Shown one piece after another: positions 1 to 4,688 of a stretch of 6,647 nt of DNA. The DNA lies in the NCBI GenBank assembly GCA_024654345.1, contig JANLIN010000017.1, forward strand, positions 1-6,647, written 5' to 3'. Positions within the stretch are counted from its first letter, which is position 1. Each line of letters starts with the position of its first letter. The stretch comes from Candidatus Komeilibacteria bacterium (GTDB taxonomy: Bacteria; Patescibacteriota; Patescibacteriia; UBA1558). The position numbers and the translations under genes are program-made. The notes below the pieces were generated by a model. The model was not told the origin of the DNA. It made no database searches and saw only the letters and a program-made list of their open reading frames with translations.

Positions 1-46
1 CTTCGATTTCTTCTTCCTCCGGAGCGATATAATTATCGTTAGACAT
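1..46 (-). CDS. grpE: Probable grpE, first 15 codons only (runs off the left edge)
   Basis: An ATG at 46-44 opens a frame reading MSNDNYIAPEEEEIE to the window edge. The acidic, disordered-looking N-terminus and the position directly after hrcA fit GrpE, the nucleotide-exchange factor of DnaK, since hrcA-grpE-dnaK is a classic order. The ATG overlaps the hrcA stop by 8 nt (ATGTCTAA), and a purine-rich GAAAGAAG lies just upstream inside hrcA, so translation is probably coupled. The visible peptide is too short for a family match. The identification rests on context, and another heat-shock gene is possible. Confidence 0.55.
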   Translation of the reverse strand, partial: MSNDNYIAPEEEEIE

Positions 47-740
47 TGGATACTTCTTTCTTTAAATAATTAATAATTCCCAGGTTGCGGACATAATTCA
101 TCCGCAGTGGTCCAAATATCCCGATCAAGGGCTGACGCCTTCCCTCCGCCTTCGTGAATATGGCCGCCAGATCATGACCTAAGGGATTTTCGTCACCAAT
201 CAGAACCTTTGTCTGCTCTACGCGCTGATAGAGCGGTGGCAGTGCGCGATCAAGATGATCAATAATACGCGCGATATTCACGCTAACCTCGGGCCGATAA
301 AATTCCGGCTGCTGCAAGACATTCGCTATTCCGGTATAATAAATATCTCTTTCTGACCAACAAATGATAAAGGCCGAATCAATCATATCCGCGACAGCCC
401 GCGCCAAATCCTTCATTCGTGTCTGCCAATCAGACGCCTCATTCTTAGAAATAATTTCTTTGATTTTGACCTGATCTCGCCCGCTGACGGATTTACTTTC
501 TAAGATATTTTGCAAATAATAACGGTAGCCGGCGGGTGTGGGCACTCGCCCCGCTGATGTATGAGGCTGACGCAAGAGACCTTCTTGTTCGAGGACGGAC
601 ATTTCGTTGCGCAAAGTAGCCGAGGATAGCTCAAATCTACCCGCTTCCACCAACGGTTTTGAGCCCACCGGCTCCGCCGAAATTACATGCTGGTGGATGA
701 TCTCAGCCAGTAAGTTTTCCTGTCTATCCGTCAATTTCAT
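39..740 (-). CDS. hrcA: Heat-inducible transcription repressor HrcA, short form
   Basis: HrcA binds CIRCE operators as a dimer and represses chaperone genes; heat stress relieves this. The ATG at 740 gives 233 aa. Residues 1-75 form the winged-helix DNA-binding domain, with the family signature SSATLRNEM at 39-47, LEQEGLL at 50-56 and QPHTSAGRVPT at 58-68. YYTGIANVLQQPEF (134-147) and the C-terminal GIFGPLRMNYVRNLG (207-221) are also family hallmarks. The protein is about 110 residues shorter than the usual ~340 aa. Because both ends are conserved, the loss is internal, in the region that normally carries the inserted dimerisation domain. A GTG at 758 in the same frame would add six residues but lies inside the CIRCE, so I reject it. 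The ribosome site is weak (AGAGAAAAAT before the ATG). It is first in an operon with the probable grpE. Confidence 0.93.
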   Translation of the reverse strand: MKLTDRQENLLAEIIHQHVISAEPVGSKPLVEAGRFELSSATLRNEMSVLEQEGLLRQPHTSAGRVPTPAGYRYYLQNILESKSVSGRDQVKIKEIISKNEASDWQTRMKDLARAVADMIDSAFIICWSERDIYYTGIANVLQQPEFYRPEVSVNIARIIDHLDRALPPLYQRVEQTKVLIGDENPLGHDLAAIFTKAEGRRQPLIGIFGPLRMNYVRNLGIINYLKKEVSNV

Positions 741-751
741 ATTTTTCTCTA

Positions 752-778
752 TTAGCACTCAGTTACATAGAGTGCTAA
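752..778 (-). promoter_or_regulatory. CIRCE operator (HrcA-binding inverted repeat)
   Basis: Perfect CIRCE: TTAGCACTC (752-760), a 9-nt spacer (761-769), and GAGTGCTAA (770-778). All 18 arm bases match the consensus. It sits between the hrcA -10 box and the hrcA ATG, overlapping the expected transcription start, so bound HrcA would block its own promoter. This fixes the regulation of the hrcA operon as heat-inducible autorepression. Confidence 0.98.
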
Positions 779-782
779 TTCC

Positions 783-810
783 ATTTTAGCAGAAAAAAAA
801 GGCCTGTCAA
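783..810 (-). promoter_or_regulatory. Sigma70-type promoter of hrcA
   Basis: Read on the minus strand: a perfect -35 TTGACA (810-805), a 16-nt spacer containing eight consecutive T, and a -10 TAAAAT (788-783). The expected start point is near 776, inside the CIRCE. Spacing, boxes and operator position agree, so this is a well-supported promoter. Confidence 0.85.
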
Positions 811-835
811 GGGCCATAATAGACGGGTGCTATTA
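793..835 (-). terminator. Possible weak terminator of the RNHCP operon, overlapping the hrcA promoter
   Basis: On the minus strand, 9 nt beyond the RNHCP stop, come TAATAG/CTATTA arms (835-830 and 822-817), then a 4-bp GGCC/GGCC stem (815-812 with 804-801), then eight T (800-793). A short stem plus a T8 tract resembles an intrinsic terminator, but four pairs is marginal and the T tract is also the spacer of the hrcA promoter. The hrcA -35 box falls in the hairpin loop. Confidence 0.3.
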
Positions 836-843
836 ATTACATC

Positions 844-1140
844 TTAGCTATCTCTAGGCTTAAGTAATGCCTCCAAAGCATCCTCGGGGCTGACTTTATT
901 CGGGCGACGGTGCCCACATTTCTCGCACTGGTGCACTATGACCACTTCCCCCGCCTTCAGATAGTATTCGACCGGGTTCATCATACCACCGCATTGCGCC
1001 GCTCTATCCCCGGGATTGATATCAACATGCTTGGAATACAAACAAGCTGGGCAGTGGTTTGTATACCCGGTCCCTACAACATCATATCCACAATGCTCAC
1101 ACTTAAAATTCTCTATCGTTCTCTGAAATTTTTTACTCAT
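844..1140 (-). CDS. RNHCP domain-containing zinc-binding protein
   Basis: A 98-aa protein. It matches the RNHCP family by the core TNHCPACLYSKHVD (27-40) followed by PGDRAAQCGGMMNPV (43-57), the diagnostic part of the domain. Zinc ligands are probable: C14/C17 (CEHC), C30/C33 (CPAC), C50, and C73/C76 (CEKC), giving zinc-ribbon-like pairs at both ends. The family is small, widespread in bacteria and uncharacterised; a nucleic-acid-binding role is often guessed but not shown. The ATG overlaps the stop of the upstream four-helix-bundle gene by 8 nt (ATGAGTAA), suggesting coupled translation. There is no signal peptide, so it is cytoplasmic. Confidence 0.88.
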   Translation of the reverse strand: MSKKFQRTIENFKCEHCGYDVVGTGYTNHCPACLYSKHVDINPGDRAAQCGGMMNPVEYYLKAGEVVIVHQCEKCGHRRPNKVSPEDALEALLKPRDS

Positions 1141-1384
1141 TGAGAACTTTCATTAAAGATGCACATTCAAATACAGAACCACGAGATATAACATGGGAGT
1201 TCTTCTGATCATTATTCGATAATTCTCCGGTACCGGCTATGATATTAATAACCATACTCACTGAAGCTCTGTAGAGTTGGTCCCGCAAAAATGAAGTCAT
1301 TTTCTTTTCAAGCAAAATCTTCCGTAACTTTCTATTTACTTCCTTGGCTTTCTGATAGGCAATAAGTTTCTCAAAATCAAACAT
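1133..1384 (-). CDS. Four-helix-bundle (S23-type) protein, C-terminally truncated
   Basis: An 83-aa protein resembling the four-helix-bundle family first seen as ORFs in 23S rRNA intervening sequences: FEKLIAYQKAKEV (4-16, helix 1), LRDQLYRASVSMVINIIAGTG (33-53, helix 2 and its conserved turn, usually read as VSIPSNIAEG), and SRGSVFECASLMKVL (67-81, helix 3). Family members are usually 115-130 aa; the fourth helix is missing. The frame stops 8 nt into the RNHCP gene, so the missing part cannot be recovered by a frameshift and looks deleted. No Shine-Dalgarno precedes the ATG at 1384; a CTAG repeat array begins 13 nt upstream. Relatives bind nucleic acid or partner proteins (the Avd factor of diversity-generating retroelements shares the fold). 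This copy may be non-functional. Confidence 0.75.
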   Translation of the reverse strand: MFDFEKLIAYQKAKEVNRKLRKILLEKKMTSFLRDQLYRASVSMVINIIAGTGELSNNDQKNSHVISRGSVFECASLMKVLNE

Positions 1385-1397
1385 ATAACTACAATAA

Positions 1398-1481
1398 CTA
1401 GGTTCTAGTTACTAGAATCTAGTTTCTAGACTCTCGTCCCTAGGTTCTAGTTACTAGATTCTAGTCCCTCGCTTCACGAGG
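1398..1481. repeat. Heptanucleotide tandem array, CTAGNNN x 12
   Basis: CTAG begins at 1398, 1405, 1412, 1419, 1426, 1440, 1447, 1454 and 1461, exactly 7 bp apart. The remaining units are degenerate: CTCG at 1433 and 1468, CACG at 1475. The three variable bases differ between units (GTT, TTA, AAT, TTT, ACT, TCC, then GTT, TTA, ATT, TCC, CTT, AGG). A second-order period of 42 bp (six units) is visible: a 19-nt stretch at 1398-1416 recurs at 1440-1458. The CTAG cores are self-complementary, so many small hairpins can form. The last units make a CCCTCG/CGAGGG hairpin (1466-1471 with 1477-1482). The array lies upstream of the four-helix-bundle gene. Confidence 0.93.
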
Positions 1482-1484
1482 GGT

Positions 1485-1575
1485 TGGTCGGGGTGAGAGG
1501 ACTTGTCGTGCCATAGGCAGATCCGCCTTTGGCGGAAACCTCCGACCTCATGAACCCGAATCATGCGCGCTAGCC
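1485..1575 (-). pseudogene. Partial tRNA-Pro copy split by a 31-nt insertion
   Basis: 1485-1505 and 1537-1575 together are identical over 60 nt to 1947-2006, the 3' 60 nt of the intact tRNA-Pro including CCA. The 5' acceptor strand and D arm are missing, so it cannot fold as a tRNA. The 31-nt insert (1506-1536) falls in the T loop, between positions equivalent to 55 and 56, and ends with a 15-nt hairpin. The copy has the same orientation as the intact tRNA and lies 462 bp to its left. The neighbouring GIY-YIG gene ends inside it. It may be an attachment-site duplicate or a recombination by-product. Confidence 0.92.
1522..1536. repeat. Short hairpin repeat TCCGCC-TTT-GGCGGA, copy 1
   Basis: A perfect 6-bp stem with a 3-nt loop. 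It forms the end of the 31-nt insert in the tRNA-Pro copy, and its last base abuts the resumed tRNA sequence. Two relatives lie 50-90 bp to the right. It is a REP-like palindrome without a T tract, so not an obvious terminator. Confidence 0.8.
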
Positions 1576-1869
1576 CCCGCCCATGTCCGCCTCTGGAGGA
1601 AAGGCGGGTCCGCCTCGGGCGGAAACTGCTTCTATGATAGCATCTCTTACCTTTCTACCTATACCCGATTTATAAAACCCTTCTCGTTTGAGCGCGTCTT
1701 GCTTACACATGTATTCTTCATAGTAAACTAATTCATAAGGACCATTTTCTTTCGTAAATTTGTTTGATCCCTGATTATGTTCTTCTAGTCGCTGATATGG
1801 ACTCTTTGAGGTTACTCCAGTATATTTTTTATTATCCCTCAGACTGCGAAGAAAATAAATATAATACAT
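1570..1869 (-). CDS. Small GIY-YIG nuclease domain protein with repeat-derived C-terminus
   Basis: A 99-aa single-domain protein of the UvrC-like GIY-YIG superfamily. The GIY element is YIY (3-5) and the YIG element YTG (16-18). R27 in QRLEEHN and E63 in ALKREGFYKSG are the expected catalytic arginine and metal-binding glutamate. The domain is complete by about residue 75, so nuclease activity is plausible; substrate and role are unknown for such stand-alone proteins. The tail from about residue 80, with ARGGPAFPPEADMGGG, is encoded by TCCGCC hairpin repeats, and the TAG stop lies in the tRNA-Pro copy, so the gene end was rebuilt by insertion. No Shine-Dalgarno is visible before the ATG at 1869. 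A 42-nt palindrome lies just upstream. It may be part of a small mobile unit between the two tRNA-Pro 3' ends. Confidence 0.85.
   Translation of the reverse strand: MYYIYFLRSLRDNKKYTGVTSKSPYQRLEEHNQGSNKFTKENGPYELVYYEEYMCKQDALKREGFYKSGIGRKVRDAIIEAVSARGGPAFPPEADMGGG
1586..1623. repeat. Short hairpin repeat, copies 2 and 3
   Basis: Copy 2 (1586-1600) is TCCGCC-TCT-GGAGGA with one G/A mismatch. Copy 3 (1609-1623) is TCCGCC-TCG-GGCGGA with perfect arms. CCCGCC (1576-1581) and GGCGGG (1603-1608) can also pair across copy 2. All lie within the 3' end of the GIY-YIG gene and encode its atypical tail, so the palindromes seem to have been inserted into, or to have replaced, the original gene end. Confidence 0.8.
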
Positions 1870-1876
1870 ACATTCT

Positions 1877-1918
1877 GGTTAAGTGATAAAGTCATAATTA
1901 TGACTCCCTAACTTAACC
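1877..1918. repeat. Nested 42-nt palindrome between tRNA-Pro and the GIY-YIG gene
   Basis: Outer arms GGTTAAGT (1877-1884) and ACTTAACC (1911-1918) share one centre of symmetry (1897.5) with an inner perfect 16-nt palindrome AGTCATAATTATGACT (1890-1905). A 5-nt stretch on each side between the arms is mostly unpaired. No T tract follows on either strand, so a normal intrinsic terminator is unlikely. It could be an operator, an RNA-processing hairpin after the tRNA, or a recombination or replication site of the adjacent element. Confidence 0.75.
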
Positions 1919-1946
1919 TAAAGCGTTTCTCTTGGCAAATCTTGAA

Positions 1947-2023
1947 TGGTCGGGGTGAGAGGACTTGAACCTCCGACCTCATGAACCCGAATCATGCGCG
2001 CTAGCCAACTGCGCTACACCCCG
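1947..2023 (-). tRNA. tRNA-Pro(CGG), CCA encoded
   Basis: A 77-nt tRNA that folds fully: acceptor CGGGGTG/CACCCCG (7 bp), D stem GCGC/GCGC, anticodon stem CATGA/TCATG with loop TTCGGGT, T stem GGAGG/CCTCT with loop TTCAAGT, discriminator A and encoded CCA (1949-1947). Anticodon CGG lies at 1989-1987, reading proline codon CCG. The body strongly resembles bacterial tRNA-Pro. Its 3' 60 nt are repeated at 1485-1575. A nearby CAT belongs to the anticodon stem, so this is not tRNA-Met. Confidence 0.97.
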
Positions 2024-2040
2024 ATGACAACTGGTATTCT

Positions 2041-2064
2041 AGTATAAACAATGTTTTTTGTCCA
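2041..2064 (-). promoter_or_regulatory. Possible promoter of tRNA-Pro
   Basis: On the minus strand TATACT (2046-2041) is a good -10 box ending 17 nt before the tRNA 5' end. The nearest -35-like element is TGGACA (2064-2059), only 12 nt away, which is short for sigma70. A hexamer at the usual 17-nt distance is poor. The -10 is plausible; the -35 assignment is unsure. Confidence 0.4.
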
Positions 2065-2094
2065 GAATAGCCTCATTATGCTATCCTAGAGAGG

Positions 2095-2132
2095 TCACCA
2101 AATGTCTATTGACAATCGGTGATGAATATACT
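2095..2132 (+). promoter_or_regulatory. Possible promoter/operator region of the HTH-ATPase operon
   Basis: TTGACA (2109-2114) and TATACT (2127-2132) are good -35 and -10 hexamers but only 12 nt apart, so they may not work together. TTGACA sits in a small inverted repeat ATTG-A-CAAT (2108-2116), itself flanked by TCACC (2095-2099) and GGTGA (2118-2122). Such symmetry could be an operator for the helix-turn-helix protein encoded just downstream. No T tract or riboswitch-like fold was seen elsewhere in the 2047-2185 gap. Confidence 0.35.
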
Positions 2133-2185
2133 AAAGTTGAAAATTACCACAGAACATTTAAAAATACATAAATTAAGAGGATAAA

Positions 2186-2941
2186 ATGAACAGTAACGGT
2201 ACTATTTCCGGATCATTGATGGAATGCTATAGGCATTTTTTCAACACCTACCTCACCTCAGCCACTCATCAAAATATTATAGAAGATTTTGTGAGTTTTA
2301 TCGGACTAAAGAGAGATACTCTTCAAAATTGGATCAGCGCGTTACCGAAGGGAGAAAATCTTATTCGTCTAAAATTCTACCTAATTTTTCAGGGCTATAG
2401 GATAACAGACAGTATCCCTGTATCAAAAGTAATTAAAGACGCGTGCGAGATTCTTGCAATAAGGATAGTTAAAACAGAGGATTTTCGCGACGCCATTGGC
2501 TATGCACGCACCGACGATTTCCTTCGTGTCTTAGGCGGACGCTCTGGTTATTCGGAAGAGAAAAAGGCTAGACTTAAATACCTCTATGAGTCTCACCTAC
2601 CGCAGATTCAAGCCGCAAAAGATAGGCTCCTAAGAGTCAATGGCACATTAGTTGGTCCACTATCACAGAAAAATGATTCTTCTTTGGCCCCGCTACTACT
2701 GCTAAAAGAGAGTCTTAGAGGCGTGGAATCTGGTTTAAAGATTACACTAAATTTTCTCGCTGGCATGTCGTCAGAAATAAATAGTTCAGCCGAAGCTAGG
2801 AAACTCATTCGGGAAGAGTTAGGAAACGATCTGTTATTTGAGACTTCAAATTTGACGCATTCACTTTACTCAAAGCTAAATATCTTGATAAGTGAAAAGT
2901 CGAGAGAAATTCAAAACCTGAAGGAGGTAAATCATGCCTAA
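2186..2941 (+). CDS. Uncharacterised protein with helix-turn-helix-like segments, partner of the GHKL ATPase
   Basis: A 251-aa protein of no family I recognise. Residues 33-72, around FVSFIGLKRDTLQNWISALP and GENLIRLKFYL, have the pattern of an Xre/Cro-like helix-turn-helix (recognition helix near TLQNWIS). Residues 87-131, around FRDAIGYARTDDFLRVLGG and SEEKKARLKYL, look like a second, degenerate one. The C-terminal half is predicted helical by eye and polar, without membrane segments, so the protein should be cytoplasmic. The ATG at 2186 is preceded by AAGAGG at proper distance. The stop overlaps the start of the ATPase gene by 8 nt, so the two products are very likely made together. Role: probably DNA binding, either as operon regulator or as the target-recognition subunit of the ATPase; this is inference. 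Confidence 0.7.
   Translation: MNSNGTISGSLMECYRHFFNTYLTSATHQNIIEDFVSFIGLKRDTLQNWISALPKGENLIRLKFYLIFQGYRITDSIPVSKVIKDACEILAIRIVKTEDFRDAIGYARTDDFLRVLGGRSGYSEEKKARLKYLYESHLPQIQAAKDRLLRVNGTLVGPLSQKNDSSLAPLLLLKESLRGVESGLKITLNFLAGMSSEINSSAEARKLIREELGNDLLFETSNLTHSLYSKLNILISEKSREIQNLKEVNHA
2921..2928 (+). promoter_or_regulatory. Strong ribosome-binding site of the GHKL ATPase gene
   Basis: AAGGAGGT lies within the last codons of the upstream gene, with GGAGG ending 6 nt before the ATG at 2934. It is the best Shine-Dalgarno in the window, fixes the start of the ATPase gene, and indicates strong independent initiation in addition to coupling through the ATGCCTAA overlap. Confidence 0.85.
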
Positions 2942-4616
2942 CCCTAAGATTATAGACGAAATGGAAATGGACTTTCACAAGGGTAATACCCTTATGGATG
3001 CAGCCAATTTTTACCCTAAAGTCCGAGACGTACTTTTGGAGCAAATTCAAAACGGCATTGATTCTAACGCTGAGAATATCTTTATAACCATTGATCAGCT
3101 AAAGCGGATTATGAAGTTCTCTGATGACGGTGACGGAGTCAGTCTGGAAAAATTCGGGAAAGCTTTGAAATCAATCAATATGACTATAAAAGCAAGAGGC
3201 AAATTAGGCCAGTTCGGTAAGGGGTTGATTTCTCCGATTGGCAAGTGTGAAGAATTTACCTTTACAAGCGCTGCCAAGGGTTCTCAAGATTTCCATTGCT
3301 GGACATTCAATACCTCTCAGCTCATGAATACCACCGATGGCATAAAAATCCCCTATCAAAAGGAGTCTGCTTTACTTTTTTCGAGAAATCCTTTCAAGGT
3401 GGATAGAACAAAAACAGTTGTCAATTGGCGAACGCAGGTCTATATGAAAAAGTACACGAGAGACCATACCATCAGCAACCTCAACCTTGCAAAATTAGAA
3501 GAGGACATCCTTGAGAGATTTGGTATCGCTATGCAAAAAGCTAAAACTGTCATTCATATAACAATAAGAGTCGGTAAAGACGAGGAAAGAAAGATTATTC
3601 GGGCCACAAGCTTTCATGGTGCCAAGATTCCTGTTTCTGAGCTAGAAACAAAGGCTGGTGGCAAGACCCAGTTCAATATGTTTATCGCACCAAAAAAAGC
3701 GCGCGGTCGTCAGGGCAAAGTGCTAATTGGAATCAGACACAACGACTTTAGGATTCCCTTCAGTATCTTCGCACGCAGTCATGCGGACCTATTTTCACCG
3801 GACATGATCGAGGCGCTGACAAGCGGCGTTTTGGAGGGTGAAATAATTACGGAAAAATGCAAGCTCCACCCGGACAGAAGAAGTTTTTATGAGAATGACG
3901 CATTGGTGGATTTTATAAGTCATATTGAAACCTGGGTAGCAAATACCGGGCTAGTCGAGATTAGCAAGGTAAATGATCTTAGTATCAACAACCGCTACCA
4001 GACTCTAGGTAGACAAGCACTGTTGAACATAGAGATGATTCTCAGAAATGACAAGAATCAAGCCCTCCTAAAAGTATTATCTCAAGCCAAAAAAGGAACC
4101 GTTGGTACTCACCACTACGATGATACTAAGACAAGGGTAAAACAGCAGGAGGAAAAATCTCTGACTTCACATTTTGCCGATCCATCTACGAACAGAGGAA
4201 ATGGGGAAAATGAGAAAAGAATGCAAAACCCAGAACCCAATACTGATCACCCCAATCATATGCCCTTCACGGTTACTGGTCCGACAGGTCGTAATCGTAC
4301 AGTAGTCAAAGGACACTCCACAGGGCTACAGCTCTCATATGACCACATGCCCGAAAGCTCACATCTGTGGGACTTTGATCCTCTGATCTGCCGTCTGACC
4401 TTCAATGTCAGACATCCTCTATGGGTCGACGCAGAAAAAAATAACTACGTGCTAGTCAGGATCCAAGAGCTGATAGCCATCGATGTACTCACCCTTCACA
4501 CATTACCCGAGGAATACCATGAATCCGTTAAACTCTTCCTAGAAGAGAACTCCTGGGCTCACCTAGACTGGTTGCAACAGATTTCGCCAAAAAAAGGGCG
4601 GAAAAAAATTGCATAA
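2934..4616 (+). CDS. GHKL-fold (Hsp90/MutL/MORC-type) ATPase
   Basis: A 560-aa cytoplasmic protein. The N-terminal Bergerat-fold ATPase has all key motifs: N box LLEQIQNGIDSNA (34-46; E36 catalytic base, N40 metal ligand, D43), G1 box DDGDG (64-68), and G2 box KLGQFGKGLIS (90-100), whose GxFGxG form resembles Hsp90 and MORC. About residues 185-350 look like an S5-type transducer region, with GKVLIGIRHNDF near 260 and HPDRRSF near 312. A polar, probably disordered linker (about 375-445) leads to a C-terminal segment (476-560) with FNVRHPLW at 490-497 and a basic tail. Such ATPases work as ATP-gated dimer clamps, and MutL- or MORC-like bacterial members occur in restriction- or defence-type loci. 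No nuclease domain is visible, so any cutting or silencing would need a partner, perhaps the upstream HTH protein. The exact family is unknown to me. Confidence 0.85.
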   Translation: MPNPKIIDEMEMDFHKGNTLMDAANFYPKVRDVLLEQIQNGIDSNAENIFITIDQLKRIMKFSDDGDGVSLEKFGKALKSINMTIKARGKLGQFGKGLISPIGKCEEFTFTSAAKGSQDFHCWTFNTSQLMNTTDGIKIPYQKESALLFSRNPFKVDRTKTVVNWRTQVYMKKYTRDHTISNLNLAKLEEDILERFGIAMQKAKTVIHITIRVGKDEERKIIRATSFHGAKIPVSELETKAGGKTQFNMFIAPKKARGRQGKVLIGIRHNDFRIPFSIFARSHADLFSPDMIEALTSGVLEGEIITEKCKLHPDRRSFYENDALVDFISHIETWVANTGLVEISKVNDLSINNRYQTLGRQALLNIEMILRNDKNQALLKVLSQAKKGTVGTHHYDDTKTRVKQQEEKSLTSHFADPSTNRGNGENEKRMQNPEPNTDHPNHMPFTVTGPTGRNRTVVKGHSTGLQLSYDHMPESSHLWDFDPLICRLTFNVRHPLWVDAEKNNYVLVRIQELIAIDVLTLHTLPEEYHESVKLFLEENSWAHLDWLQQISPKKGRKKIA

Positions 4617-4622
4617 ACTTAT

Positions 4623-4656
4623 AACCGCGATCTCAAAAAATCGCGGTTTTATTTAT
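4623..4656 (+). terminator. Intrinsic terminator of the HTH-ATPase operon
   Basis: A 9-bp stem, AACCGCGAT (4623-4631) with ATCGCGGTT (4640-4648), an 8-nt A-rich loop, then TTATTTAT. It starts 6 nt after the ATPase stop. The T tract is interrupted by A, but stem and position make it convincing. Confidence 0.85.
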
Positions 4657-4688
4657 TCTCTACCGTTACTGCCATTTAGCGCAAATTA

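Noticed and set aside
39..758. Longer HrcA starting at GTG 758
   Set aside because: This start lies inside the CIRCE arm and near the predicted transcription start; the ATG at 740 opens directly with the conserved KLTDRQ of the family.
607..789. Small plus-strand frame over the hrcA 5' end
   Set aside because: It is antisense to hrcA, crosses the CIRCE and promoter, and shows no family features.
910..1143. Plus-strand frame opposite the RNHCP gene
   Set aside because: It is the antisense shadow of a conserved zinc-protein gene, with no ribosome site or recognisable motif.
1133..1384. Diversity-generating retroelement (Avd plus repeats)
   Set aside because: The fold is shared with Avd, but there is no reverse transcriptase, no template/variable repeat pair and no adenine-biased variation in the window.
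1398..1481. CRISPR-like array
   Set aside because: The repeating unit is only 7 bp with 3-bp variable parts; there are no spacers of about 30 nt and no cas genes.
1947..2023. tRNA-Met reading based on a CAT near the anticodon
   Set aside because: That CAT is in the anticodon stem (CATGA/TCATG); the 7-nt loop TTCGGGT places CGG at positions 34-36, so it is tRNA-Pro.
2608..3277. Minus-strand frames opposite the HTH and ATPase genes
   Set aside because: Three short frames (2608-2808, 2805-3050, 3095-3277) are antisense to well-supported coding sequence with conserved motifs and have no features of their own.
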